From contig OMWP01000034.1 of the NCBI GenBank assembly GCA_900314795.1, positions 7,888-64,961 of the forward strand: 57,074 nt of DNA, written 5' to 3'. The notes under the pieces are model-generated. The model ran no database searches. It worked only from the letters and a program-made list of their open reading frames with translations, and was not told where the DNA came from. A program made the position numbers and the translations under genes. Shown here one piece after another: positions 26,893 to 34,909 of this stretch (within the stretch, counting starts at the first letter, position 1; every line of letters begins with the position of its first letter). This stretch comes from an uncultured Eubacteriales bacterium (GTDB lineage: Bacteria > Bacillota > Clostridia > Oscillospirales > Acutalibacteraceae).

Positions 26893-27747
26893 TTATTTAT
26901 TAAAATACGCTCTTCTTTTGGTGCTCAGCCGCATCTTCTCTCTGAGCTCCTCGACCCTGCCGTCGCGGATCATATCGCGCAGGGCGGCAAACTCGCCGAG
27001 AAAGATATCCATGTACTTCAACAGCGGTTCACGGTTGAGCATAAACAGCTCGCTCCACATCAGGTCATTGATGTTGGCGATACGGGTCAGATCGCGGAAG
27101 CTGTCGCCGGTGTAATCCACCAGATGCTCGTTGTCGGAGCAGGTCATCAGCGATACCGCGATACAGTGGGTCAGCTGTGACAGATAGCCGATCATCTCGT
27201 CATGCTCCTCGGGCGAGAGCACCGAGATACGCGAGAAGCCGATGATCCTCGCCAGACCGCCGACCCAGCGGATCGACTCGGGGGTGTTCTTGTCCGTCGG
27301 CACGATGATGAAGTTCGCGTCACGAAAGATCTTGTCATCGGCATTCTCCACGCCGTAGACCTCACGACCCGCCATCGGGTGGGAGGCGATGAACTCCACA
27401 TCATCTCTGAGCATATTCTGGATATCATAGACGATACAGCTCTTCACGCCGGTCACGTCGGTGATCATCGCGCCGGGCTTGAGATAATCCTGATACTGCG
27501 CGATCCATTCCTTGAACACGTTCGGATACAGACCGAAAATCACCGCGTCGGCTGAGCCGACGATCTCGCGATCCACGGTGACAGAACCGTCGTCGATGAT
27601 GTGATGCTCGAGCGCGTAGTCGATCGCCGACTGCCGCTTTTCGATGGCGGTGATATGATAGCCGAGGCGTTTGAGCGCCTTGGCGTAGCTGCCGCCGATC
27701 AAACCGAGACCGACGATGAGTATTCTTGAATTACTGATCCATTCCAT
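26893..27747 (-). CDS. tyrA: Prephenate dehydrogenase
   Basis: 284 aa; oxidises prephenate to 4-hydroxyphenylpyruvate, the committed step to tyrosine. The NAD-binding motif GLGLIGGS lies at the N-terminus, with DVTGVK, the substrate block SHPMAGRE and the helical C-terminal dimerisation region. There is no ACT domain and no fused chorismate mutase, so feedback by tyrosine, if any, is not through an ACT domain. It overlaps the end of aroA by 17 bp, with its GAGGTG site inside aroA. Confidence 0.95.
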   Translation of the reverse strand: MEWISNSRILIVGLGLIGGSYAKALKRLGYHITAIEKRQSAIDYALEHHIIDDGSVTVDREIVGSADAVIFGLYPNVFKEWIAQYQDYLKPGAMITDVTGVKSCIVYDIQNMLRDDVEFIASHPMAGREVYGVENADDKIFRDANFIIVPTDKNTPESIRWVGGLARIIGFSRISVLSPEEHDEMIGYLSQLTHCIAVSLMTCSDNEHLVDYTGDSFRDLTRIANINDLMWSELFMLNREPLLKYMDIFLGEFAALRDMIRDGRVEELREKMRLSTKRRAYFNK

Positions 27748-29008
27748 TTATTTGCACCTCTGCACCTAAGTTTTGTAGTTTTTCAAAGAAGTCGGGGAAG
27801 CTCTTGTTCACCGCTTCTGCGCCGTCGATCATGCCGCCTGTCACGGTCAGCAGTACACTCAGCGCCATCACGATCCGATGGTCGCCGTGAGCGCTGAGCA
27901 CCTCGGTCGGCTGTCGAAGCGTACCGCCAAGGACGATCACTTCGTTCTCCCCTATCGCGACGTCGATACCGAATTTTGCCAGTTCCTGCCGCATCGCGTC
28001 CGCGCGGTCACTTTCTTTGATCCGCAGGCGGCGGGTTCCGATGAACCTCGCCCCGCCGCATAATGCCGCTACAGCGAACAATATCGGCCCCAGATCGGGA
28101 CAATCAGCGATATCGATCGGATCGATCCCGCTTTTAATATTCTTAAAAAGAATTTTATATACACTGTCACCCTGCAGGGTATCTTCCCGCAAGCCGTTGA
28201 TCTTGACCGATGAACCTGCATAGTTGAGCGCCTCAAAGAACGCCGCGTTGGAATAATCGCCCTCGACGGTCACATCCGCAGGATGGTAGTGCTGATTGCC
28301 TTTGATCCGATAGATTATCGATAGGCTCCCTTTCCTAAGGGAGCTGTCGCGGACACTTGTGTCACGCGACTGAGGGTTGCTATACTCTATTTGAATACCG
28401 AACTCTTGCAGCGCCGCAACCGTCATATCGATATACGGCTTGCTCTCCACGGGCGGAAGGATGCGGATCTCGCTGTCGCCGCCGAGCAGGGGCAGTGTGA
28501 ACAACAACCCTGAAATGAACTGGGAGCTGATATTGCCTGCTACCTCATAGACGCCGCTTCGCAAAGTTCCCTGTACAGTAAGACGATCTTCTGCTTTCTC
28601 AAAGCAGATGCCCTGATCGCGGGCGATCTTCTCATACACATCCATCGGGCGGGTCATCAGGTAGGGACTGCCCGTGAGCACCCTTGTTTCCCCGCTGAGC
28701 ATACAAAGCGGTGTGAAAAAGCGCAGCGTACTGCCGCATTCGTTGCAGCGGAGCACGGCGGTTGTTCCGATGGCTTTACGCACATCTGTCCCTTTGACAA
28801 ACGCTGTATCGCCGTCGAGCTTGATCTCAGCGCCCAACGCCCCCAGGCAATCGATCGTCGCCTTGACGTCCTCCGAGAACGCTAACCGCCTGACGATACT
28901 CTCGCCCTCGCTCAGTCCCGCGCCGATCAACAAGCGATGCGCCATGCTCTTTGACGGCGGCGCTATGACCGTGCCTTTGAGCGCGGACGGCTTGATCTCA
29001 ACCCGCAT
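27731..29008 (-). CDS. aroA: EPSP synthase (3-phosphoshikimate 1-carboxyvinyltransferase) with in-frame palindrome insert
   Basis: 425 aa; transfers the enolpyruvyl group of PEP to shikimate-3-phosphate. Markers are the N-terminal KSMAHRLLIGAGLS, the NECGSTLRFF block, ISSQFISGLLF, the DCPDLGP block and LRIKESDRADAM. A stretch of 19 codons (28324-28380 in the DNA) inside the region after FGIQIEYS reads NPQSRDTSVRDSSLRKGSL. At DNA level it is a copy of the palindromic repeat found between other genes. It lies in what should be a surface loop, and the reading frame is intact. The gene overlaps aroQ by 11 bp and tyrA by 17 bp. Confidence 0.95.
   Translation of the reverse strand: MRVEIKPSALKGTVIAPPSKSMAHRLLIGAGLSEGESIVRRLAFSEDVKATIDCLGALGAEIKLDGDTAFVKGTDVRKAIGTTAVLRCNECGSTLRFFTPLCMLSGETRVLTGSPYLMTRPMDVYEKIARDQGICFEKAEDRLTVQGTLRSGVYEVAGNISSQFISGLLFTLPLLGGDSEIRILPPVESKPYIDMTVAALQEFGIQIEYSNPQSRDTSVRDSSLRKGSLSIIYRIKGNQHYHPADVTVEGDYSNAAFFEALNYAGSSVKINGLREDTLQGDSVYKILFKNIKSGIDPIDIADCPDLGPILFAVAALCGGARFIGTRRLRIKESDRADAMRQELAKFGIDVAIGENEVIVLGGTLRQPTEVLSAHGDHRIVMALSVLLTVTGGMIDGAEAVNKSFPDFFEKLQNLGAEVQINGMDQ
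28324..28380. repeat. Palindromic repeat translated in frame within aroA
   Basis: 57 bp, exactly 19 codons. The GGCTCCCTTTCCTAAGGGAG arm, the GTCGCG...CGCGAC stem and the GAGGGTTGC end match the copy at 5865-5922 almost base for base in the conserved parts. Confidence 0.85.
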
Positions 29009-29432
29009 TGCGTTCCCTCAAAAGATCCATCGCTTCCAAGTAACCATTCACGCCGTGACCCGTGATCGTCGCAAAACACGCGAGCCGCACATAGCTGATC
29101 TGACGGAATTCTTCGCGTTTGTCCACCTCGGAAACATGCACCTCCACCGCGGGGATCGACACCGCCTTGAGCGCGTCGAGGATGGCGACGCTGGTGTGGG
29201 TATACGCGCCGGGGTTGATGACGATACCGTCGATCCTGTTATACGCTTTTTGTATGTGATCGACCAGATCGCCTTCGTGATTGCTCTGGTACAGCTCGAC
29301 GTCCACACCGATCTTCTCCGCATGATCCTCGATCAACGCACAAAGAACGGCATAGGTCGTCCTGCCGTAGATATTCGGCTCACGAATCCCGAGCATATTC
29401 AGATTTGGTCCGTTGATTACCAATATATTCAT
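28998..29432 (-). CDS. aroQ: 3-dehydroquinate dehydratase, type II
   Basis: 144 aa from the ATG at 29432, 5 nt after AAGGAG; the 16 upstream in-frame codons read through a palindromic repeat and are rejected. The dodecameric type II enzyme dehydrates 3-dehydroquinate. Markers are VINGPNLNMLGIREPNIYG with the catalytic Tyr, the QSNHEGDLVDHIQ block, INPGAYTHTSVAI and the EVHVSEVDKREEFR loop with its catalytic His. It sits between aroE-aroK and aroA, with an 11-bp overlap to aroA. Confidence 0.96.
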   Translation of the reverse strand: MNILVINGPNLNMLGIREPNIYGRTTYAVLCALIEDHAEKIGVDVELYQSNHEGDLVDHIQKAYNRIDGIVINPGAYTHTSVAILDALKAVSIPAVEVHVSEVDKREEFRQISYVRLACFATITGHGVNGYLEAMDLLRERNAG

Positions 29433-29450
29433 ATATTCTCCTTCTGCATT

Positions 29451-29500
29451 GTCATTGCGAGGATGAACACGCGTGTTCATCCCGCGGCAATCTCAACCGA
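29451..29500. repeat. TCATTGCGAGG...GCAATCTCAACCG repeat
   Basis: The copy lies between the aroE-aroK fusion and aroQ and contains the stem GAACACGCGTGTTC. Similar copies lie at 33140-33186, 37426-37502 (interrupted) and 38650-38690, in either orientation. Confidence 0.75.
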
Positions 29501-29514
29501 TTTACCGGCTGAAA

Positions 29515-30747
29515 CTATTCCCCATGGATCACTGAATCCGCGACGTCCTCGGGGTCGCAGTCGCCGTCGATGATAAAGTCGGCGGTACTCATATAAGTAT
29601 CGATGCGCTTTTTATACAAGCGCAGGAGCTTTTCCTTTTTATCCGCGAGCGGTCGGTCGTCGGTCGGGATCAGATACTCGGGCGATCGGTCGATGAAGAA
29701 GATCGCGCCGTTATGCTGCAGCGCCTCGACATTCTCGGGACGCATCACCGCGCCGCCGCCGAGGGAGATCACCTTGCCGCTGAGCGCGGATACCTCCTTG
29801 ATGACCGAGGTCTCCAGATCACGGAAGTATTGTTCGCCCTTTTCCTTGAAAATAGTCGGGATATGCCCCTCGCGCTCCACGATCAGGCGGTCGGTATCGA
29901 TCAACTCTCTGCCGAGTTGATCGGCAACGAGCTTGCCGACGGTCGACTTGCCCGAAGCGGGCATACCGCTCAGCACAATATTTCTTTTATCGAAATATAT
30001 CTCCTCATAAATCTTGTTGGTCAGCTTGACGACATCGAGCTCTCGACCGAGGAATTTCTCAGCCGCCAGCACCGCCTGCGCGACCAGCATATACAAGCCG
30101 CCCTCGGTATCGATCCCGCGTTTTTTTGCCGACAACACCAACGTCGTTTGTAGGGGGTTGTAGATCACGTCGATCACGCCGCTGAGCCGCGGGAATCTGT
30201 CAAGTTCGATCGGGCTGTCAAAGATGTTCGGGAACATCCCGCAGGGGGTCGCGTTGATGATGACGTCGGCGTCGGTATGGGCGGCATATGCGTCTTCATA
30301 GGTGATCGCGCCCTCGCACTCACGACGGCTGACACGCAAGATCTCCTTTGCGCCCATGCGATCACAGACCGCCTTTGCTGTCAGCGAAGTGCCGCCCGTG
30401 CCGAGGATCAGCACTTTTTTGTACTTCATCACCACGCCCGCGCGCTCGACCAGCGCCTTCATGCCGCCGAAATCGGTGTTGTAACCGCAGAGGATGCCGT
30501 CACGGTTGACGATGGTATTCACCGCGCCGATCGCCCGCGAGTCGGGGTCGATCTCATCGAGCAGCGGGATCACATCCTGCTTATAGGGGATGGTGACGTT
30601 GATTGCTTTAAAATTCTTTTGCAGAATAAAGTCTTGCAATTCTTCTCTTTTTAGTTCTTTCAGAGAATATTGGTAATATCCTAATTTCTCATGTATCTCT
30701 TTGGAAAAGCTGTGCGGCAGCTTCTCTCCGATCAATCCGTAGTCCAT
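29515..30747 (-). CDS. aroEK: Fused shikimate dehydrogenase - shikimate kinase
   Basis: 410 aa carrying two consecutive steps. Residues 1-250 are shikimate dehydrogenase: substrate loop SHSFSK-like (PHSFSKEIH), catalytic K56 in TIPYKQDV, D92 in NTDFGG and nucleotide-binding GTGGTSLTAK. Residues 255-410 are shikimate kinase: P-loop GMPASGKST (261-269), Asp pair in DTDRLI (284-286), the FRDLE block and GGG at about 330-332. Both halves keep their key residues, so both are probably active. Start ATG follows AAGGAT. Such fusions occur in some Firmicutes but are not the common arrangement. Confidence 0.94.
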   Translation of the reverse strand: MDYGLIGEKLPHSFSKEIHEKLGYYQYSLKELKREELQDFILQKNFKAINVTIPYKQDVIPLLDEIDPDSRAIGAVNTIVNRDGILCGYNTDFGGMKALVERAGVVMKYKKVLILGTGGTSLTAKAVCDRMGAKEILRVSRRECEGAITYEDAYAAHTDADVIINATPCGMFPNIFDSPIELDRFPRLSGVIDVIYNPLQTTLVLSAKKRGIDTEGGLYMLVAQAVLAAEKFLGRELDVVKLTNKIYEEIYFDKRNIVLSGMPASGKSTVGKLVADQLGRELIDTDRLIVEREGHIPTIFKEKGEQYFRDLETSVIKEVSALSGKVISLGGGAVMRPENVEALQHNGAIFFIDRSPEYLIPTDDRPLADKKEKLLRLYKKRIDTYMSTADFIIDGDCDPEDVADSVIHGE

Positions 30748-30823
30748 GTTTTCTATCCTTTATACAAAATAGGAATCGGGTGAGGACGGAGTCCTCCCTC
30801 AACTATTCACTATTCATTATTCA

Positions 30824-31930
30824 CTATTCACCGTCGCAACGCGACACAAGCCAATCCGTGCCATAACGCAGCGCCAGCAGATCTGCCAGCGCCAAGGCGG
30901 TCACGCTGTCCACCACCACTCTTGCGCGATGGATCACGGCGGGATCATGCCGTCCTTTTAATTCTAATACAGAATTTTCGCGCTTGATGAAATCGACCGT
31001 CTCCTGCGCCTTGAAGATGGACGGCGTCGGCTTGACGGCACAGCGAAACACGATCGGCATACCGTTGGTGATGCCGCCGTTCACACCTCCGTTGTGATTG
31101 GTCGTTGTTTTTATTTCATTTTCAGAAATATAATAACTGTCGTTGTAATCGGAGCCTCTGCCGTTCACCATTGCAAACGCGTCGCCGAACTCCACGCCCT
31201 TGACGGCGGGTACGGAGAACAGCGCATGACTGAGCACGCCCTCGACGGTATCGAACCACGGCTCACCGACGCCCGTGGGCATTCCGATGACAGCCGTCTC
31301 CAGCACGCCGCCGACGCTGTCGCCGTCCTTAGCCGCCGCTTCGATCGCCGCTTTCATCTGATCGCCTTTTGCGCTATCCAGCACGGCAAAATCGAGCGCA
31401 TTGAGCCTTGCGATATCCGTCTTGATATCGTCGAAATCTGCGTCCGCAACGCCGCCGCAGGAGCGGATATGCGTACCGATCTCGATCCCCTTATTGCGCA
31501 GGGCAGATAAAACGATCGCACCCGCTGCTACCAGCGCCGCGGTGATACGTCCCGAGAAGTGACCGCCGCCGCGATAATCCTCAAAGCCATGGTACTTTGC
31601 GTAAGCGGTATAGTCCGCATGACCGGGGCGCGCCAGTGAACGCGTCGCGGCATAATCTTTGCTGTGCTGAGCGGTGTTGGGGATCAGGATCGTGAGCGGC
31701 GTACCGGTCGTTTTGCCCTCAAAAACACCACTGACGATCTGATATTCATCCGTCTCGTGACGCTGTGTGCCGATCTTTCCGACAGGTCGGCGTTTATCGA
31801 GCTGAGCGCGGATAAAGTCATCATCGATCTTGATGCCGGGCGCTAAGCCGTCCAGCACCGCGCCGATCTGCGCGCCGTGGCTCTCGCCGAACAGTGTGAT
31901 GGCTATGCTTTTTCCGAATGTATTTTTCAT
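30824..31930 (-). CDS. aroC: Chorismate synthase
   Basis: 368 aa; the FMN-dependent last step to chorismate. Signatures are LFGESHGAQIG near the start, RPGHADYTAYAKYHG, EDYRGGGHFSGR and the GGVNGGITNGMPI block. Length is normal. It lies in the operon between aroB and the aroE-aroK fusion, with spacers filled by repeats on both sides. Confidence 0.97.
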   Translation of the reverse strand: MKNTFGKSIAITLFGESHGAQIGAVLDGLAPGIKIDDDFIRAQLDKRRPVGKIGTQRHETDEYQIVSGVFEGKTTGTPLTILIPNTAQHSKDYAATRSLARPGHADYTAYAKYHGFEDYRGGGHFSGRITAALVAAGAIVLSALRNKGIEIGTHIRSCGGVADADFDDIKTDIARLNALDFAVLDSAKGDQMKAAIEAAAKDGDSVGGVLETAVIGMPTGVGEPWFDTVEGVLSHALFSVPAVKGVEFGDAFAMVNGRGSDYNDSYYISENEIKTTTNHNGGVNGGITNGMPIVFRCAVKPTPSIFKAQETVDFIKRENSVLELKGRHDPAVIHRARVVVDSVTALALADLLALRYGTDWLVSRCDGE

Positions 31931-32002
31931 AATGATTTACCTTACAATTTGGTGGGCTCTGCCCACACTCGATTGATAAGCGGGAGGAGCACAGTGGCGC
32001 TT

Positions 32003-32085
32003 AGCCAATCACGGATGAATCCGCTCTTGGAGCGCTGTTGCATGGGAGTTGTAAACCAAATCACAGATTTGGACAACTCCTCAAA
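32003..32085. repeat. AGCCAATCA...CCAAATCACAGATTTGGACAAC repeat, copy 1
   Basis: An intergenic element between aroB and aroC containing the stem CCAAATC/GATTTGG. A second copy lies at 34446-34546 between the leader terminator and pheA. The core CAAATCACAGATTTGGACAA is identical in both. Confidence 0.7.
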
Positions 32086-32105
32086 GCCCCTCCCCTACAA
32101 AGGGG

Positions 32106-33119
32106 TTATTTTGTGATCTTTTCGATCATCGGGTACAATTCCTTGAACCGCACCTTGTTCATCTCATATTTGCCGGGCGCGGGGACGGTGATGACTGTCA
32201 CATATTCTCCCTCGCCCTTTTTGTCGTGGGTCATCGCTTCATAAATCTCATCGGCGCTCAGATCGACCGCCGTCGGGAGCCGCAGACTCTCCAAGATCCG
32301 GATCAACCGCGGACGCAAATCGTCGCTGATCATCGGGATCATCCCGATTGCGACACACTCGCCGTGGTACAGTCCGTGGCGCTCCTCATACGCCTCAATG
32401 CCGTGTCCGATGGTATGACCGAAGTTGAGGATCTTTCTGAGCCCCTGCTCCTTTTCATCCTGCTCCACGACGGTCTTTTTGATCATCAAGGAGCGTGTGA
32501 TGATCTCGTCCATATTCTCGTTTATATTTCTTTTTTCGAATAATTCAAACAACTCCGCATCGGAGGTCAAGCCCATTTTCAGCGCCTCGGCTAATCCCTC
32601 GCTGATCAGTCGGCTGTCCAGTGTCGCGAGCAGATCGAGATCGACCAGCACCTTCTTCGGCTGATAGAACGCGCCGACGATGTTTTTGATGCCGTCCATA
32701 TTCACCGCCGTTTTGCCGCCGATGGAGGAATCCACCTGACTGAGCACCGTTGTCGGGATGTTGTAGAAATCGACGCCGCGCATATAGCTTGCCGCGACAA
32801 AGCCCGCCAGATCGCCGACTACGCCGCCGCCGACCGCGACGACCGCGTCCTTACGCGAAAAGCCCTCTTTGAGCATCCGCGAGAGGATCGCCGAGAATGT
32901 CGCAATACTCTTGCTGTCCTCACCCTGCGGCACGGTCACGATGATACCGTCCTTTGCCATAGCCGCCACCGTCTGCGCGTACTGCTTCGGCACGCCGTCA
33001 TCGGTCACGACCAACACCTTGCGGTCGAGGTCGAGGTATTCTCCTGCTTTTTGCAGAGCGCCGCGCTCGATCACGATATCGTAGCTGTCCGCGCCCAGAT
33101 CCATATGTAAAACTTTCAT
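32106..33119 (-). CDS. aroB: 3-dehydroquinate synthase
   Basis: 337 aa from the ATG at 33119 (AGGATG upstream); the 11 earlier codons come from the adjoining repeat. The NAD- and metal-dependent enzyme cyclises DAHP. Markers are the PQGEDSKS loop, GGGVVGDLAGFVAASYMRG, IPTTVLSQVDSSIGGKTAVN, a metal-binding Glu in EGLAEALKMG and the His of NFGHTIGHGIE. It is second in the operon, after pheA. Confidence 0.96.
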   Translation of the reverse strand: MKVLHMDLGADSYDIVIERGALQKAGEYLDLDRKVLVVTDDGVPKQYAQTVAAMAKDGIIVTVPQGEDSKSIATFSAILSRMLKEGFSRKDAVVAVGGGVVGDLAGFVAASYMRGVDFYNIPTTVLSQVDSSIGGKTAVNMDGIKNIVGAFYQPKKVLVDLDLLATLDSRLISEGLAEALKMGLTSDAELFELFEKRNINENMDEIITRSLMIKKTVVEQDEKEQGLRKILNFGHTIGHGIEAYEERHGLYHGECVAIGMIPMISDDLRPRLIRILESLRLPTAVDLSADEIYEAMTHDKKGEGEYVTVITVPAPGKYEMNKVRFKELYPMIEKITK

Positions 33120-33139
33120 TGGAATCATCCTATCATCAG

Positions 33140-33186
33140 TTGAGATTGCCACGGGCTGACACGCGTGTCGAGCCCTCGCAATGACA
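33140..33186. repeat. GTTGAGATTGCC...CTCGCAATGAC repeat between pheA and aroB
   Basis: Same family as 29451-29500, in the opposite orientation, with an internal GACACGCGTGTC palindrome. Confidence 0.75.
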
Positions 33187-33191
33187 AATTG

Positions 33192-34295
33192 TTAATCCTC
33201 TTGTAAAATCACTTCGTCAAAGAAATGTCCGACCACCTTGAGCATATCGCAGTGCAGTCCGAGGTGCCGCAGCATATCGGCGCCGTTCTGCCCCGTTTCG
33301 TCACCCTCTGCCTCAATGTAGAAGTAATACTCCCACGCCAGATCCTTCATCGGGCGTGAACGCAGGGCGCGCATATTGAAGCCGTAGGAGCTCAATACAT
33401 TCAGCGCCTGAGCCAGTGCGCCCGCCTCATTCTTAACAGTGAACATCAGCATGAAGCGGCTGTCGCCCGAGGTGTTCACCGTTTTATTCTCTACGCGTGA
33501 GAACACAGCGAATCGGGTGGAATTCAACGCGCTCTCGTTGATGTCATGGTCGAGCTGTTCGAGACCGTACAGCCGTGCTGTCTCAGCGGACGCGATCGCC
33601 GCGATACTCTTGTCACAAGCGTCCTTGACTGCCTTCGCCGCCTTTGCGGTGTTGGCATACTCCGTTGTTTCATAGCCGTGCTCACGGATATACTCCGCAC
33701 ACTGCGCCAATGCCTGTGGATGGCTGACGACCGTTTTGATATCCTTGATACTCGCTCCCGGAACCCCCAACAGATGGTGGGTGATCCTGAGGGTGTAGAG
33801 TCCGTTGACATAGAGCGACCCTTGGAACATCAGATCCATCACCTGACCGACCTCGCCGGCATAGCTGTTCTCGATCGGCAGCACACAGCAGTCGCATTCT
33901 CCCCTCTCCACCGCCTCATACGCGGCTCTGAAATCACGGTAAGAGATCAGCTTGCCGTAGGGGAAGATCTGCTTGGCGGCGATGTTGGCATAAGCGCCCT
34001 CGATGCCGCTGTAGGCGACCTTCACGCCGCTGATGATATGCTCCTGATACTGCTTGGAAACCGCCATCTCGTCCTGCAAAAACCGCACATAATACGAGCG
34101 GATGTCGGGGTCCTTGATCAAGGCGGCGTTTTTCTCGATCACTGCCTGCTCACGCTTTGCGTCATAGATCTGCAAGCCGCGTTCCTTCTTATACTCGGCG
34201 ATCACCTTCGCCGCCTGCATACGGCGTTCAAACAGCGCCGCCATCTCTTTGTCGACCTCATTGATCTGCAGCCGCGCCTCCTGTAGCTTATCCAT
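33192..34295 (-). CDS. pheA: Bifunctional chorismate mutase / prephenate dehydratase (P-protein)
   Basis: 367 aa; takes chorismate to prephenate and on to phenylpyruvate. Residues 1-85 form an AroQ-type mutase helix bundle (INEVDKEMAALFERRM). Residues 92-270 form the dehydratase, with YSGIEGAYA, IENSYAGEV and NSTRFAVFSR. Residues 280-360 are an ACT domain with GALAQALN and an RSRP motif in the place of the usual ESRP Phe-binding motif. The ACT domain suggests feedback by phenylalanine, and the gene is also the first behind a Phe/Tyr-rich leader. GGAAGGTG precedes the ATG. Confidence 0.96.
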   Translation of the reverse strand: MDKLQEARLQINEVDKEMAALFERRMQAAKVIAEYKKERGLQIYDAKREQAVIEKNAALIKDPDIRSYYVRFLQDEMAVSKQYQEHIISGVKVAYSGIEGAYANIAAKQIFPYGKLISYRDFRAAYEAVERGECDCCVLPIENSYAGEVGQVMDLMFQGSLYVNGLYTLRITHHLLGVPGASIKDIKTVVSHPQALAQCAEYIREHGYETTEYANTAKAAKAVKDACDKSIAAIASAETARLYGLEQLDHDINESALNSTRFAVFSRVENKTVNTSGDSRFMLMFTVKNEAGALAQALNVLSSYGFNMRALRSRPMKDLAWEYYFYIEAEGDETGQNGADMLRHLGLHCDMLKVVGHFFDEVILQED

Positions 34296-34445
34296 CCTGT
34301 CACCTTCCGAAATATTTCATACGTTTATTGTAGGGTACGGCGCTTGCGACGTACCACTTGATTTCCTGGTGTGAGCATTGCCTTCCCATAATTCTTCATT
34401 CTTCAATTTTAAGTCTTTCGATTTCGGTGTTTCGCAGTAGCTCTC

Positions 34446-34546
34446 AGCCAATCATCGTTCGCCTGTCGCAAGCGACAGCTCCGATTCTTGGGAGAGCCTT
34501 GCGTGGATGTTGTAACCCAAATCACAGATTTGGACAACACCTCAAA
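34446..34546. repeat. AGCCAATCA...CCAAATCACAGATTTGGACAAC repeat, copy 2
   Basis: The partner of 32003-32085. It lies in the untranslated leader between the attenuator terminator and pheA, and also carries a GTCGC/GCGAC stem. The rest of 34296-34445 shows no gene. Confidence 0.65.
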
Positions 34547-34577
34547 AAAGCGGCTCTGCCCGAAAACAGAACCGCTT
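34544..34577 (-). terminator. Leader terminator (attenuator) of the aromatic operon
   Basis: On the minus strand an 11-bp stem AAGCGGTTCTG/CAGAGCCGCTT (one G-U pair) with an 8-nt loop is followed by TTTTTT. It begins 37 nt after the leader-peptide stop and lies 249 bp before pheA. The segment CTGCTCGAA (34605-34613), just after the leader stop, can pair with TTCGGGCAG (34556-34564) in the loop and 3' arm, which would give a competing antiterminator. Confidence 0.85.
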
Positions 34578-34614
34578 ACCATTCATCTAAAGCACCTGTT
34601 ACCGTTCGAGCAGC

Positions 34615-34710
34615 TTACTCATTCTTTGCAAAGCAATAAAAGCCCGCATAAAAGCGCGCGTAGGTAAAGGTAAAGTAGTTATTGAATTTTTCGGTGTTAT
34701 GAACAGTCAT
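34615..34710 (-). CDS. Phe/Tyr-rich leader peptide of the aromatic amino acid operon
   Basis: 31 codons, ATG at 34710, TAA at 34615-34617. AAGGAG (34719-34724) stands 8 nt upstream, an ideal ribosome-binding site. Ten of 31 residues are Phe (6) or Tyr (4), packed in the runs FNNYFTFTY, RFYAGFY and CFAKNE, so ribosome progress depends on charged tRNA-Phe and tRNA-Tyr. It lies between a near-consensus promoter (34796-34824) and an intrinsic terminator (34544-34577), with pheA next. This is the layout of transcription attenuation as in the enterobacterial pheL-pheA leader. No T-box features were found. The function is inferred from layout and composition. Confidence 0.85.
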   Translation of the reverse strand: MTVHNTEKFNNYFTFTYARFYAGFYCFAKNE

Positions 34711-34726
34711 CACAATAACTCCTTAA

Positions 34727-34782
34727 GTCTCCCTTAAAAAGGAAGGTGGATCGGCTCTCCGAGCCGACTCGGAGGGTTCAAC
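34727..34782. repeat. Palindromic repeat in the 5' leader of the aromatic operon
   Basis: A copy of the CTCCCTT...GGAGGGTT family with a perfect inner stem TCGGCTC/GAGCCGA. It lies between the promoter and the leader peptide, so it is transcribed. Confidence 0.7.
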
Positions 34783-34795
34783 CTTAACACGGTTG

Positions 34796-34824
34796 ATGAT
34801 AACACATTAAAGCGCAAAAGTCAA
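34796..34824 (-). promoter_or_regulatory. Promoter of the aromatic amino acid operon
   Basis: Read on the minus strand: TTGACT (34819-34824), a 17-bp spacer and TATCAT (34796-34801). It is the best promoter match near the operon. Confidence 0.8.
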
Positions 34825-34857
34825 TAATCTACCGTTATTTTTTTGACATGAAAAGGA

Positions 34858-34887
34858 AAGGCGCCGCAGCCACAGCCGCAGCGCCTT
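34858..34887 (-). terminator. Terminator of the 332-aa dockerin protein gene
   Basis: The stem AAGGCGC/GCGCCTT with a GC-rich inner part is followed on the minus strand by TCCTTTTC. It lies 22 bp after the stop and just upstream of the aro promoter. Confidence 0.6.
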
Positions 34888-34909
34888 ATAAGGGGATGAA
34901 AAAATGGGG

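Noticed and set aside
34296-34860. T-box riboswitch in front of the aromatic operon
   Set aside because: The stretch was read on the minus strand for the T-box sequence and a specifier loop; none was found. A leader ORF plus terminator explains the region better.
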